The notes: a model not told the origin generated them from the letters alone. A stretch of 64,000 nt of DNA from Streptomyces luteolus (GCF_029968015.1 NZ_JASCIS010000042.1:1-64000), one strand, 5' to 3'. Numbered from the stretch's first letter, positions 41,034-49,967 are shown. Numbers and translations: made by a program.

Positions 41034-41352
41034 TTCGGCGTTCCCGGGCCCGTGTGGAGGCGCCGGTGGGTGCGCGTAGCGGTGATAGCTTCCCGGCTGT
41101 TCGTCGGCGAGAGCCGTCGGACCTACCGCCGGACGGGCGGGAAGTGACGCCTGTGGAGGCCTCTTCGGCCGGGACCGAGTCCCGGGCCCGGCCGTGAAGC
41201 AGGAACCCGCCGGGAGCCGCTCCGCGCCGCGGAACAGCAGACCGGAACGTGGCCCCGGCCGCGGCGGACGTCCGCACCGCCGCTGTTCCCTTGGCAGTTC
41301 CGCCGCCCGCGAGGCGGTGGACGCAGCGGCGAGGGAAGGAGAGACGTACCCC
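41034..41352 (+). promoter_or_regulatory. Long structured leader of the second NlpC/P60 gene
   Basis: A 319-bp gap. GATAGC near 41090 is a candidate -10, which would leave a leader of about 250 nt. The leader contains several GC-rich complementary segments (GGCCTC/GAGGCC-type and GGCCGGG/CCCGGGCC near 41160-41200) before GGAAGGAGAG. It does not match a riboswitch class I know. No gene is credible. Confidence 0.35.
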
Positions 41353-42378
41353 GTGGCGTCCCATCGCCGTCCTTCGCAGCTCGGTCTCGGCCGGGACCGC
41401 AGCACCCGAGCGGCCCTGCTGTCCGCCGCCGCGGCCACCGCGGCCGCAGCCCTCACCGCACCGTCCGCCACCGCCGACCCGCAGGCGACCCCGGCCGCCA
41501 CCAAGGCACAGGTCGACCGGCTCTTCGAGGAGGCGGAGCGGGCGACCCAGGCCTACGACAAGGCGGACGAGCGGGCCGACCGGCTGCGCCGCGAGATCGC
41601 CCACGCCAAGGACAGCGTCGCCCGCGGCCAGGAGCGCATCAACACCATGCGGGGCGCGCTCGGTTCGCTGGCCGGCGCGCAGTACCGCTCGGGCGGCATC
41701 GACCCGACGCTGGCCCTGATGCTCTCCGAGGACCCCGAGGGCTACCTCGCCAAGTCCTCGACCCTGAACCGGATCAACGCCCGCCAGTCCGCCGAGCTCG
41801 ACAAGTTGCGTACCGCCCAGCGCGAACTCGCCCAGGAACGCGAGGAGGCCACCGGCAAGCTGGCCGATCTGGAGGCGTCGAGGAAGGCCGTCGCTCGGCA
41901 CAAGCGCCAGGTCGAGGCCAAGCTCGCCAAGGCCCAGCGGCTGCTCAACTCCCTCTCGCCCGCCGACCGCGCGGCCTTCGCCGAGGGCTCCGGCGCCGCC
42001 GGGATCCCCGCGCTCACCGGCACTCCGTCCTCGGACCGGGCCGCGGCCGCCGTCGCCGCGATCCGCCAGGCCATCGGCCGCCCGTACGTCTGGGGCGCCA
42101 ACGGGCCCAGCGGCTTCGACTGTTCGGGCCTGACGCAGTGGGCGTACGGGCAGGCGGGAGTCGGACTGCCGCGCACGTCGCAGGCCCAGCGAGGCTCGGG
42201 CCGCCAGGTCTCCCTCGCGGAGGCCCGGCCGGGCGACCTTGTGACGTACCGGGACGACGCGAGCCATATCGGGATGTACATGGGTGGGGGGCAGGTGGTG
42301 CATGCTCCGTACCCGGGGGCGGCTGTGCGGTATGACCCCGTCGGGATGATGCCGGTCTCGGGCGTCACGCGGGTCTGA
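41353..42378 (+). CDS. NlpC/P60 cell-wall hydrolase, paralogue 2
   Basis: A 341-residue paralogue of the preceding hydrolase, with the same layout: signal peptide ending near 39 (SATA), coiled-coil domain with the shared ARGQERINTMRGALGSLAGAQYRSGGIDP block, and an NlpC/P60 domain with Cys in FDCSGLTQWAYGQAG and His in ASHIGMYMGGG. GTG at 41353 begins VASHRRPSQ and follows GGAAGGAGAG. The N-terminal start region is the best conserved part outside the domains, indicating tandem duplication. Both probably act on septal or lateral peptidoglycan. Confidence 0.92.
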   Translation: MASHRRPSQLGLGRDRSTRAALLSAAAATAAAALTAPSATADPQATPAATKAQVDRLFEEAERATQAYDKADERADRLRREIAHAKDSVARGQERINTMRGALGSLAGAQYRSGGIDPTLALMLSEDPEGYLAKSSTLNRINARQSAELDKLRTAQRELAQEREEATGKLADLEASRKAVARHKRQVEAKLAKAQRLLNSLSPADRAAFAEGSGAAGIPALTGTPSSDRAAAAVAAIRQAIGRPYVWGANGPSGFDCSGLTQWAYGQAGVGLPRTSQAQRGSGRQVSLAEARPGDLVTYRDDASHIGMYMGGGQVVHAPYPGAAVRYDPVGMMPVSGVTRV

Positions 42379-42400
42379 ACCCGCGCCCCCTCCGGACGAT

Positions 42401-42660
42401 CGCCCACTGGCCGTGGGCCGGGCTTCGCTTCGCGGCGTGCGGTTCGGTGGTGGGTGTTTGCGCAGTTCCCCGCGCCCCTGGGGAAGCGCCCACTGGCCGT
42501 GGGGTGGCTGTTTTCGTTTGCGGCTCACGGTTCGGTGGTGGGTGTTTGCGCAGTTCCCCGCGCCCCTGGGGAAGCGCCCACTCGCCGCGGGGCTGCTGCT
42601 TTCGATCGCGGCTCACTGTCCGGCCGTGGTTGCTCGCGCAGTTCCCCGCGCCCCTATGGG
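42401..42660 (+). repeat. Three direct repeats of about 87 bp, each ending in the dispersed 19-mer
   Basis: Units begin CGCCCACTGGCCGTGG at 42401 and 42487, and CGCCCACTCGCCGCGG at 42575. Each contains a TTCG..GCGGC..GGTGGTGG-like middle, and each ends with GCGCAGTTCCCCGCGCCCC (42460-42478, 42548-42566, 42636-42654). This fills the gap between the NlpC/P60 gene and the lipoprotein gene. It shows that the 19-mer can spread as part of a larger unit. Confidence 0.85.
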
Positions 42661-42695
42661 GCGCCCGGCGTTCAGGGCCTCGTACGATCGACCGG

Positions 42696-43883
42696 ATGGC
42701 GGGTCGGGTGTGGTGTGGGCGGGTGGTGGGGGCGGCTCTGGTCGGGCTGCTCCTCGGCACGTCCTGCTCCGCGCCGGATTCGCGGGGCTCCGACGCCGGT
42801 GCCGTCGAGGGGCTGCTGCAGCGGCGCGCGGAGGCTGTGCTCGACCGGGACGAGCAGGCGTACGAGGCGACCGGCGGGTCCGGCGACGAGTTCGACCACC
42901 TCGCGCAGGTCCCGCTCAGCTCCTGGGAATACCGGCTCACCCGGCTCGACCGCACCCGCACCGGCGCCACCGCCACGGCCGCCCTCGACTACCGCATCGC
43001 CGGGCACGACCGCGCCCCGGTCACCGTCCAGCGCACCCTCGACCTGAGCCGCCGCGACGGCCGCTGGTACGTCGAGGCGGAGCGGCCGGGGCCGGACGGC
43101 GGGGAGCAGCTGTGGGAGCAGGGCGAGGTCACGGCGGTGCGCGGCGAGCGCAGCCTGGTCCTCGGCGTGGGTCAGGGCGAGGCCCGGCTGCGCCGGTACG
43201 CGGCGTTCGCCGACCGCGCGGTGCCCGCCGTGCGGGGCGCGTGGGGGCGGGGCTGGCCGGGACGCGTCGTGGTCCTGGTGCCGGACTCGACGAAGGACAT
43301 GGCGGCGCTCCTCGGCGCCTCCGCCTCGGCGTACCAGGGCATAGCGGCCGTCACCACGGGCGAGGCGGGCGGCGGCGGGACGGCCCCCGCGGACCGGGTG
43401 ATCGTCAATCCCGAGTCGTACGACCTGCTCGGGGACTTCGGCAAGCAGGTCGTGCTCACCCACGAGACCACCCATGTGGCGACGCGCGCGGCCACCTCGG
43501 AGGCGACCCCGCTGTGGCTGTCGGAGGGCTTCGCGGACTGGGTCGGGTACCGGGGGACGGGCCGCACCCCCGAGAGGGCGGCGCCCGAACTGCACCGCGA
43601 GGTGCGCGCCGGACGGGTGCCGGAGCGGCTGCCGGACGACGCGGCGTTCGGCTTCGAGGGCGACGCGGGCCGCCTCGCGCGGGCGTACGAGAGCGGCTGG
43701 CTGGCCTGCCGCATGATCGCCGAGCAGCACGGCGAGAGCGCACTCGTCGACTTCTACCGGAAGGTCGGCGCCCACACGCAGCGCGAGGGCGCGGTCGCGG
43801 ACGCGCTGCGCGACGTGCTCGGCCTCGGCCCGGAGGAGTTCACCCGGAAGTGGCGGGACTACCTGCGGCGCGAGCTCGGCTGA
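42696..43883 (+). CDS. Lipoprotein with HETTH metallopeptidase-like domain
   Basis: A 395-residue predicted lipoprotein. The signal ends with LLLGTSC, a good lipobox. A SnoaL/NTF2-like N-terminal segment (about 35-130) precedes a peptidase-MA-like domain with LTHETTHVATRAA and, 18-20 residues on, LSEGFADWVGY, matching the HExxH plus distal Glu zinc site of gluzincins. The zinc site looks complete, so an active extracytoplasmic peptidase is possible. The ATG at 42696 is seven bases after TACGAT, the leaderless pattern. Its 3' end overlaps the convergent GT87 gene by 25 bp. Confidence 0.82.
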   Translation: MAGRVWCGRVVGAALVGLLLGTSCSAPDSRGSDAGAVEGLLQRRAEAVLDRDEQAYEATGGSGDEFDHLAQVPLSSWEYRLTRLDRTRTGATATAALDYRIAGHDRAPVTVQRTLDLSRRDGRWYVEAERPGPDGGEQLWEQGEVTAVRGERSLVLGVGQGEARLRRYAAFADRAVPAVRGAWGRGWPGRVVVLVPDSTKDMAALLGASASAYQGIAAVTTGEAGGGGTAPADRVIVNPESYDLLGDFGKQVVLTHETTHVATRAATSEATPLWLSEGFADWVGYRGTGRTPERAAPELHREVRAGRVPERLPDDAAFGFEGDAGRLARAYESGWLACRMIAEQHGESALVDFYRKVGAHTQREGAVADALRDVLGLGPEEFTRKWRDYLRRELG

Positions 43884-45127
43884 ACGGTCCCGTCGTCCCG
43901 GGAGTCGGTCAACCGGCCGGTGCGTACGGGCTGTTGGGGTACGCGGCGGGTTCCGGTGCGGGCCGGTTCGGTCACCGTCTGACGCCACAGGGTCCGGCAC
44001 GCGGTCACGGTCGCGGCGACCAGGAGGCCGTTGCGGACCAGGAGCAGCGTGAGGCCGAGCACGTCGCCGGCCACCACGTGCGAGAACCAGATCGGGAACT
44101 CCAGGAACGTGACGCCCGTGGCGGCGAGGGTGAGCAGCGCGGGCGTCCGCATTCGGCCCGCGCGGTAGGAGAGGCAGACGGCCGCGAGCCCCACGAGCCA
44201 CAGCAGGTACTGCGGGCTGATCACCCGGCTCGTCGTCGTGAACAGCAGCACCGCCGCGAACGCCGCGTCGCCCGGCGTGCTCGGCGCCCAGGAGCGCGCC
44301 CGCAGCCGCCACAGCAGCAGCCAGCCGAAACCGAGGACCGTCAGCACCTGCGCGGCGCCGCTCACCAGGGGAACGTACGGACCGATGAACTCCACCGAGC
44401 CGTAGTTGAGCTGCGGTCGGCCCGGCCAGCCGAAGGCGCGCGCGACGTGCAGGACCAGGGCGCCGACCGACTCGACCTCGGTGCCCCGGTCGCGCTGGAA
44501 GTCCAGGAAAGCGAGCGCGCCCGGCATCGCGGCGGTGAAGGCGAGCAGCAGCCCGAGGGCGGTCAGCGCCGCGGCCGTCCACGCGCGGCGCGTGCCTGGC
44601 CCGCGCGGGATGCCGAGGAGCAGCAGCGCGGGCCAGACCTTCAGGAGCGCCCCGAAGGCGGCGAGAACGGCGAGCACGCGCGCGTGCCGCACCCCCGCGA
44701 GCAGCGCCAGGACGGCGACGGCGGTGACCATCAGGTCGTAGCGCGCGTACGCCGTCGGCCCCAGCAGCGGTACGCCCGCGGTCCACGCCCAGGCCCCCGC
44801 CGCACGGCGGCCGGGGCGGGCGCCCGCGCGCCGGAGCAGGGCGAGCACCGCCGCGTCGCAGCCGCAGCACAGCGCGAAGAACGCCGTCGGGTAGTCGAGG
44901 AAGGGCAGCAGGCCGGGGGAGAGCACGGCGAGCGCGGCGGCGGGCGGGTACTGCCAGGTGACGTCGTCCAGCGGGAAGGTGCCGGTGCGCAGGATCTCGT
45001 ACCAGCCGCGGTAGATGACCTCCACGTCGCTGGTGACGTCCGGGCCCGGCACCGTGAGCACCTTCAGGACGCAGAGCAGGAGCAGGGCCCGGGTGGCGAG
45101 CCAGAGGGTGAGGAGCCGCAGGTGCAC
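43859..45127 (-). CDS. GT87-family polyprenol-phosphate mannosyltransferase
   Basis: A 422-residue integral membrane protein with about ten helices, matching the DUF2029/GT87 alpha-mannosyltransferase family. It has an extracytoplasmic loop with YRGWYEILRTGTFPLDDVTWQYPP containing the catalytic-type Asp, and the C-terminal SPQYLLWLVGLAA. These enzymes use polyprenyl-phosphate-mannose to extend cell-envelope glycolipids. GTG at 45127 is taken as start because upstream residues are non-homologous; this is uncertain. The neighbouring divergent GT4 gene (PimB-like) supports a shared role in mannolipid synthesis. Confidence 0.82.
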   Translation of the reverse strand: MHLRLLTLWLATRALLLLCVLKVLTVPGPDVTSDVEVIYRGWYEILRTGTFPLDDVTWQYPPAAALAVLSPGLLPFLDYPTAFFALCCGCDAAVLALLRRAGARPGRRAAGAWAWTAGVPLLGPTAYARYDLMVTAVAVLALLAGVRHARVLAVLAAFGALLKVWPALLLLGIPRGPGTRRAWTAAALTALGLLLAFTAAMPGALAFLDFQRDRGTEVESVGALVLHVARAFGWPGRPQLNYGSVEFIGPYVPLVSGAAQVLTVLGFGWLLLWRLRARSWAPSTPGDAAFAAVLLFTTTSRVISPQYLLWLVGLAAVCLSYRAGRMRTPALLTLAATGVTFLEFPIWFSHVVAGDVLGLTLLLVRNGLLVAATVTACRTLWRQTVTEPARTGTRRVPQQPVRTGRLTDSRDDGTVQPSSRRR

Positions 45128-45194
45128 GGGGGCATGGTGCCGGGAGGGGCTCGGCCGGGGCGTGAGGCGCGGCCGTTCGGTACTGTCGGCGGCG

Positions 45195-46346
45195 ATGCGC
45201 CAGACACCGAAGACTCTGCTCGTGACCAACGACTTCCCGCCCCGCCCCGGCGGCATCCAGGCCTTCCTGCACAACATGGCGCTGCGCCTGGACCCGGACC
45301 GGCTCGTCGTCTACGCCTCCACGTGGAAGCGCGGCCGCGAGGGCACCGAGGCCACCGCCGCGTTCGACGCCGAGCAGCCCTTCACGGTCGTACGCGACCG
45401 CACGACGATGCTGCTCCCCACCCCGCGCGTGACCCGCCGCGCGGTCGGCCTGCTCAAGGAGCACGGCTGTACGTCGGTGTGGTTCGGGGCGGCGGCGCCG
45501 CTCGGCCTGATGGCGCCCGCGCTGCGCAGGGCCGGTGCCGAGCGCCTGGTCGCCACGACGCACGGGCACGAGGCGGGCTGGGCTCAACTCCCCGTGGCGC
45601 GCGGGCTGTTGGGGCGGATCGGGGAGTCCACGGACACGATCACGTACCTCGGCGAGTACACCCGCTCGCGGATCGCCCGCGCGCTCAGCCCCGCTGCCGC
45701 GGCCCGTATGGCGCAGCTCCCGCCGGGCGTCGACGAGAAGACCTTCCACCCGGGCTCCGGCGGCGACGAGATCCGGGCACGGCTCGGCCTCAGCGAGCGC
45801 CCGGTGGTCGTGTGCGTCTCCCGGCTCGTGCCGCGCAAGGGGCAGGACACCCTGATCCGCGCCCTGCCCGCGATCCTCGCGAAGGTGCCGGACGCGGTGC
45901 TCCTCATCGTCGGGGGCGGCCCGTACGAGAACGAGCTGCGCAAGCTCGCCGCGGAGACCGGGGTGGCCGACTCGGTGCGGTTCACGGGTGCGGTGCCCTG
46001 GGAGGAACTGCCCGCGCACTACGGCGCCGGTGACGTCTTCGCCATGCCCTGCCGCACGCGCCGGGGCGGCCTGGACGTGGAGGGCCTCGGCATCGTCTAC
46101 CTGGAGGCGTCGGCGACGGGCCTGCCGGTGGTGGCGGGCGACTCGGGCGGGGCGCCGGACGCCGTGCTCGACGGCGAGACGGGCTGGGTCGTACGTGGAG
46201 GTTCCCCGTCTGAGGCTGCTGAGCGGATCACCGTCCTTCTCCAGGACCCGGAACTGCGCGCGCAGATGGGGAAGCGGGGGCGGGATTGGGTGGAGGAGAG
46301 GTGGCGCTGGGACTTGCTCGCGGAGCGGTTGAGGGCGTTGCTGTAG
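45195..46346 (+). CDS. pimB: GT4 glycosyltransferase, PimB-like mannosyltransferase
   Basis: A 383-residue GT-B fold glycosyltransferase resembling mycobacterial PimB' (second mannosylation of phosphatidylinositol). It has the N-terminal NDFPPRPGGIQAFLHNMA loop, CVSRLVPRKGQDTLIRALP, LLIVGGGPYENEL and the nucleotide-sugar motif EGLGIVYLEASATGLPVVAGDSGGAPDAV. The ATG at 45195 is eight bases after TACTGT, consistent with a leaderless message. It is divergent from the GT87 gene and convergent with fadD across the perfect hairpin. The PimB assignment rests on motif resemblance; another GDP-mannose or UDP-sugar acceptor pair is possible. Confidence 0.83.
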   Translation: MRQTPKTLLVTNDFPPRPGGIQAFLHNMALRLDPDRLVVYASTWKRGREGTEATAAFDAEQPFTVVRDRTTMLLPTPRVTRRAVGLLKEHGCTSVWFGAAAPLGLMAPALRRAGAERLVATTHGHEAGWAQLPVARGLLGRIGESTDTITYLGEYTRSRIARALSPAAAARMAQLPPGVDEKTFHPGSGGDEIRARLGLSERPVVVCVSRLVPRKGQDTLIRALPAILAKVPDAVLLIVGGGPYENELRKLAAETGVADSVRFTGAVPWEELPAHYGAGDVFAMPCRTRRGGLDVEGLGIVYLEASATGLPVVAGDSGGAPDAVLDGETGWVVRGGSPSEAAERITVLLQDPELRAQMGKRGRDWVEERWRWDLLAERLRALL

Positions 46347-46403
46347 CGCCTACTGGGGTGCCCCCTGGCGTTTGCTGCGCGGCTTTCGGCCGCCGTGGCT
46401 GAG

Positions 46404-46449
46404 CGCGCAGTTCCCCGCGCCCCTGAAAAGGGGCGCGGGGAACTGCGCG
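46404..46449. terminator. Perfect 21-bp hairpin made of two dispersed 19-mers
   Basis: One 19-mer on the plus strand (46405-46423) and one on the minus strand (46430-46448) face each other and form a perfect 21-bp stem (46404-46424 with 46429-46449) with loop GAAA. It lies between the convergent GT4 and fadD genes, the expected place for a bidirectional terminator, and strongly suggests that role for the element. Confidence 0.88.
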
Positions 46450-46513
46450 AGCAACCACAGCCGGGCCGCAGCCGCGAACGAACCAGCAGCCCCACGGCGA
46501 GTGGGCGCCCACT

Positions 46514-48322
46514 TCAGCTCGTGTAAAGCGCCTCGATCTCGTCCGCGTAATCCTTCGCCACAACGTTCCGCTTGAGCTTCAGGGACGGAGTCAAGTGCCC
46601 GGACTCCTCCGTGAACTGCGCCCCCAGGACCCGGAACTTCCGTACCGACTCCGCCTTGGACACCGCCGCGTTCCCGTCCTCCACCGCCTGCTGGATGGCG
46701 GCGAGCAGCTCCGTGTCGTCCCGCAGATCCGCCGCCGTCTTCGCGGACTTGCCGTGGTCCTCGGCCCAGCGAACGATGAACTCCTCGTCCAGGGTGACCA
46801 GCGCGCCCACGAACGGCCGCCCGTCGCCGACCACCATGCACTCGGCGACAAGGGCGTGCGCCCGGATCCGGTCCTCGATCACCGCGGGGGCGACGTTCTT
46901 GCCGCCCGCCGTGACGATGATCTCCTTCTTGCGGCCGGTGATCGCGAGATAGCCGTCCTCGTCGAGGGTGCCGATGTCACCGGTGTGGAACCAGCCGTCG
47001 GACAGGGCCTCTTCGGTCGCGCCGGGGTTGTTCCAGTACTCCTTGAACAGGTGCTCGCCGTGCAGCAGCACCTCCCCGTCGTCCGCGATCCGCACCACGG
47101 AACCAGGCAGCGGCTGGCCGACCGTGCCGATCTTCTGCCGGTCGTGCGGGTTGAACGTGGTGGCCGCGCAGGACTCGGTGAGGCCGTAGCCCTCCAGGAC
47201 CGTGAAGCCGATGCCGCGGAAGAAGTGGCCGAGGCGCTCGCCGAGCGGGGCGCCGCCGGAGATCGCGGCCTCGCCGCGCCCGCCGAGCACGGCGCGCAGC
47301 TTGCTGTAGACCAGCTTGTCGAACGTCTTGTACTTGAGCCGGAGGCCGAGCGACGGGCCCGGCGGGGTGTCGAGCGCGCGGCTGTACGCGATGGCCGTGT
47401 CCGCGGCCTTGTCGAAGATCTTGCCCTTGCCGTCCGCCTGCGCCTTGGCCCGCGCCGAGTTGTAGACCTTCTCGAAGACCCGCGGCACACCGAGGATCAA
47501 CGTCGGCCGGAACGAGGCCAGTTCGTCCGTGAGGTTCTTGATATCCGGTACGTGACCGAGCTTGATGGGCGCCATCATCGGCGCAACCTGCACAAGCCGC
47601 CCGAAGACGTGCGCGAGCGGCAGGAAGAGCAGCACCGAGCACTCGCCCGTACGGAACAGGGGGCGCAGCCGCTCCACGATGTTGCCGCACTCCGCGAAGA
47701 ACGAACGGTGCGTCAGGACGCAGCCCTTGGGGCGGCCCGTGGTGCCCGAGGTGTAGACGATCGTGGCCGGGTCGTCGGCCTTCGCGAGCGAACCGCGCTC
47801 CTCGACGGTCCCGTCGGCGACGTCCGCGCCCGCGCGGCCCAGCTCGGCGATCGCGCCGGTCTCCGGGGAGTCCGTCTCGATCTGCCAGACGTGCGCGAGG
47901 CCAGGCAGCCGGTCGCGCACCGACTCGACGGCCTTCGCGTGCACGTCCAGCTCCACCAGGCAGGCAACCGCGCCGGAGTCGCCGAGGATCCACTGGACCT
48001 GCTCGGGCGAGCTGGTCTCGTACACGGGGACCGTCACCGCGCCCGCGCTCCAGATCGCGAAGTCCAGGAGCGTCCACTCGTAGCGCGTACGGGACATCAG
48101 GCCGACGCGGTCGCCGGGGCCGACGCCGGACGCGATCAGGCCCTTGGCGGCGGCGTGCACCTCGGAGAGGAAGTCCTTGGCCGAGACATCGGTCCACGTG
48201 CCGTTCACCTTGCGGCCGATGACGGCAACATCGGGGTGCTGCGCGGCATTGCGGCGGACGATGTCGGTCAGATTGCCGTCCGCGGGGACCTCGTACAGGG
48301 CCGGAAGGCTGAACTCGCGCAA
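46514..48322 (-). CDS. fadD: Long-chain fatty acid-CoA ligase (FadD15-like)
   Basis: A 602-residue AMP-forming acyl-CoA synthetase. Motifs are the P-loop IVYTSGTTGRPKGCVLTH, YGLTESCAATTFNP, and GWFHTGDIGTLDEDGYLAITGRKKEIIVTAGGKNV with the catalytic C-terminal lysine region. It activates long-chain fatty acids with ATP and CoA. The start is TTG at 48322, supported by GAGGAG eight bases upstream; an ATG nearby is out of frame. The leader is about 120 nt and holds a 10-bp inverted repeat. Confidence 0.94.
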   Translation of the reverse strand: MREFSLPALYEVPADGNLTDIVRRNAAQHPDVAVIGRKVNGTWTDVSAKDFLSEVHAAAKGLIASGVGPGDRVGLMSRTRYEWTLLDFAIWSAGAVTVPVYETSSPEQVQWILGDSGAVACLVELDVHAKAVESVRDRLPGLAHVWQIETDSPETGAIAELGRAGADVADGTVEERGSLAKADDPATIVYTSGTTGRPKGCVLTHRSFFAECGNIVERLRPLFRTGECSVLLFLPLAHVFGRLVQVAPMMAPIKLGHVPDIKNLTDELASFRPTLILGVPRVFEKVYNSARAKAQADGKGKIFDKAADTAIAYSRALDTPPGPSLGLRLKYKTFDKLVYSKLRAVLGGRGEAAISGGAPLGERLGHFFRGIGFTVLEGYGLTESCAATTFNPHDRQKIGTVGQPLPGSVVRIADDGEVLLHGEHLFKEYWNNPGATEEALSDGWFHTGDIGTLDEDGYLAITGRKKEIIVTAGGKNVAPAVIEDRIRAHALVAECMVVGDGRPFVGALVTLDEEFIVRWAEDHGKSAKTAADLRDDTELLAAIQQAVEDGNAAVSKAESVRKFRVLGAQFTEESGHLTPSLKLKRNVVAKDYADEIEALYTS

Positions 48323-48635
48323 GACTGCTGCTCCTCATAGGGCGCCGGCGCCACGACGGTGTGCGATGCGACGGTGCGGTCCAAGATCGGGCAGGTGCTC
48401 GATGGCTGAAACATGCAGGTGGGGTGCATCGAGCACGACTGGACTGCCCGGACGTTACCCATCGGTACTGCACTTTCGATAGGGGGGTCGGGCCAGATGT
48501 TCGCTGCGTCACACGTCGCGCCACGCCTCGTGGTGTTCCTTCGCGCACAGTAATCCACGCTTTGGGCGACTCGGAAGTAACCGCAGGTCCGGCGGCCTCT
48601 ACCGACTCCGGACGGCTCGTCCTAGGGTGATCGGC
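48323..48635. promoter_or_regulatory. Divergent promoters of fadD and the phosphoesterase gene
   Basis: A 313-bp gap. On the minus strand TAACGT (48457-48452) is a candidate -10 for fadD. GTGCTCGATG (48396-48405) and CATCGAGCAC (48427-48436) are perfect 10-bp inverted repeats in the resulting leader. On the plus strand TAGGGT (48623-48628) is seven bases before the ATG of the phosphoesterase gene. No gene is evident. Confidence 0.45.
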
Positions 48636-49412
48636 ATGCCAGGTATGCGGGTACATGTGGTGAGCGACGTGCACGGCAACGCGGAGGCACTCGCCCGCGC
48701 GGGAGACGGCGCCGACGCGCTCGTCTGCCTCGGCGACCTGATCCTGTTCCTCGACTACGCCGACCACTCGCGCGGCATCTTCCCCGACCTCTTCGGCACG
48801 CGGAACGCGTCCCGCCTGGTCGAGCTGCGCACCGCCCGCCGCTTCGACGAGGCCCGCGAACTGGGCGCGCGCCTGTGGTCCGGCCTCGACGTGGACCGCG
48901 CCACGGCCGTCGAGAACGCGGTCCGCAAGCAGTACGCCGAGCTGTTCGCCGCCTTCCCCACCCCGACGTACGCCACCTACGGCAACGTCGACATGCCGGC
49001 CCTCTGGAGCGAGTACGCGGGCCCGGGCGTCACCGTCCTCGACGGCCAGCGGGCCGAGATCGGCGGCCGCGTCTTCGGCTTCGTCGGCGGCGGCCTCGAA
49101 TCCCCCATGAAGACCCCCTTCGAGATCAGCGACGAGGAGTACGCGGCCAAGGTCGAGGCCGTCGGCGAGGTCGACGTCCTGTGCACCCACATCCCGCCCG
49201 AGGTCCCCGATCTCGTGTACGACACCGTGGCCCGCCGCTTCGAGCGCGGCAGCCGCGCCCTCCTCGACGCCATCCACCGCACCCGCCCCCGCTACGCCCT
49301 TTTCGGCCACGTCCACCAGCCCCTCGTACGCCGCATGCGGATCGGCGCCACGGAGTGCGTGAACGTCGGGCACTTCGCGGGCACCGGAACGCCCTGGGCC
49401 CTGGAGTGGTGA
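48636..49412 (+). CDS. Calcineurin-like metallophosphoesterase
   Basis: A 258-residue phosphoesterase with the metal motifs DVHGN (replacing DxH), CLGDLI, GNVD (His of GNHD replaced by Val), CTHIPPE and GHVHQP. The GNHD-to-GNVD change affects a residue that normally helps catalysis, so activity may be altered. It is soluble, with no signal. The ATG at 48636 is seven bases after TAGGGT, so GTG at 48627 is rejected. It is followed 94 bp later by the SRPBCC gene. Confidence 0.87.
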   Translation: MPGMRVHVVSDVHGNAEALARAGDGADALVCLGDLILFLDYADHSRGIFPDLFGTRNASRLVELRTARRFDEARELGARLWSGLDVDRATAVENAVRKQYAELFAAFPTPTYATYGNVDMPALWSEYAGPGVTVLDGQRAEIGGRVFGFVGGGLESPMKTPFEISDEEYAAKVEAVGEVDVLCTHIPPEVPDLVYDTVARRFERGSRALLDAIHRTRPRYALFGHVHQPLVRRMRIGATECVNVGHFAGTGTPWALEW

Positions 49413-49506
49413 GTGATCCGAGCGCGGTAGCCTTCACGCGGGCGGCGCGCACGGGGTACGCCGCAGATCACACCCTCGACGGAACCGCACCGGAGGAGCC
49501 ACCGCG

Positions 49507-49944
49507 ATGGCGGAACACACCAGCTCGAGCATCGAGATCGAGGCGGCGCCCGCCGACGTCATGGGGGTGATCGCCGACTTCGCCCGCTACCCGGACTGGA
49601 CCGGTGAGGTCAAGCAGGCCGAGGTGCTCGCCTCCGACGCACAGGGCCGCGCCGAGCAGGTCCGACTCGTCATGGACGCCGGCGCGATCAAGGACGACCA
49701 GGTCCTCGGATACACCTGGACCGGCGACAACGAGGTCAGCTGGACCCTCGTCAAGTCCCAGATGCTGCGCGCCCTGGACGGCTCCTACGCCCTGGCCCCC
49801 AAGGGCAAGGGCACCGAGGTCACGTACAAGCTGACCGTGGACGTCAAGATCCCCATGCTCGGGATGATCAAGCGCAAGGCCGAGAAGGTCATCATCGACC
49901 GGGCGCTCGCGGGGCTGAAGAAGAGGGTCGAGTCGGGCGCCTGA
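49507..49944 (+). CDS. SRPBCC (polyketide cyclase/START-like) protein
   Basis: A 145-residue SRPBCC-superfamily protein: SSSIEIEAAPADVMGVIADFARYPDWTGEVKQAEVL is the typical first strand and helices, and the C-terminal helix is MIKRKAEKVIIDRALAGLKKRV. It forms a helix-grip pocket for hydrophobic ligands. The ATG at 49507 has a strong GGAGGAG. It is 23 bp ahead of the ArsA-like ATPase gene, so co-transcription is likely. A lipid or isoprenoid ligand would be a guess. Confidence 0.88.
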   Translation: MAEHTSSSIEIEAAPADVMGVIADFARYPDWTGEVKQAEVLASDAQGRAEQVRLVMDAGAIKDDQVLGYTWTGDNEVSWTLVKSQMLRALDGSYALAPKGKGTEVTYKLTVDVKIPMLGMIKRKAEKVIIDRALAGLKKRVESGA

Positions 49945-49967
49945 GCACCACCGGACAGGCCTGATCC

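Noticed and set aside
39561..41352. ydaO-type c-di-AMP riboswitch upstream of the NlpC/P60 genes
   Set aside because: Such riboswitches often precede cell-wall hydrolases in Streptomyces, but I could not find the conserved core in either leader.
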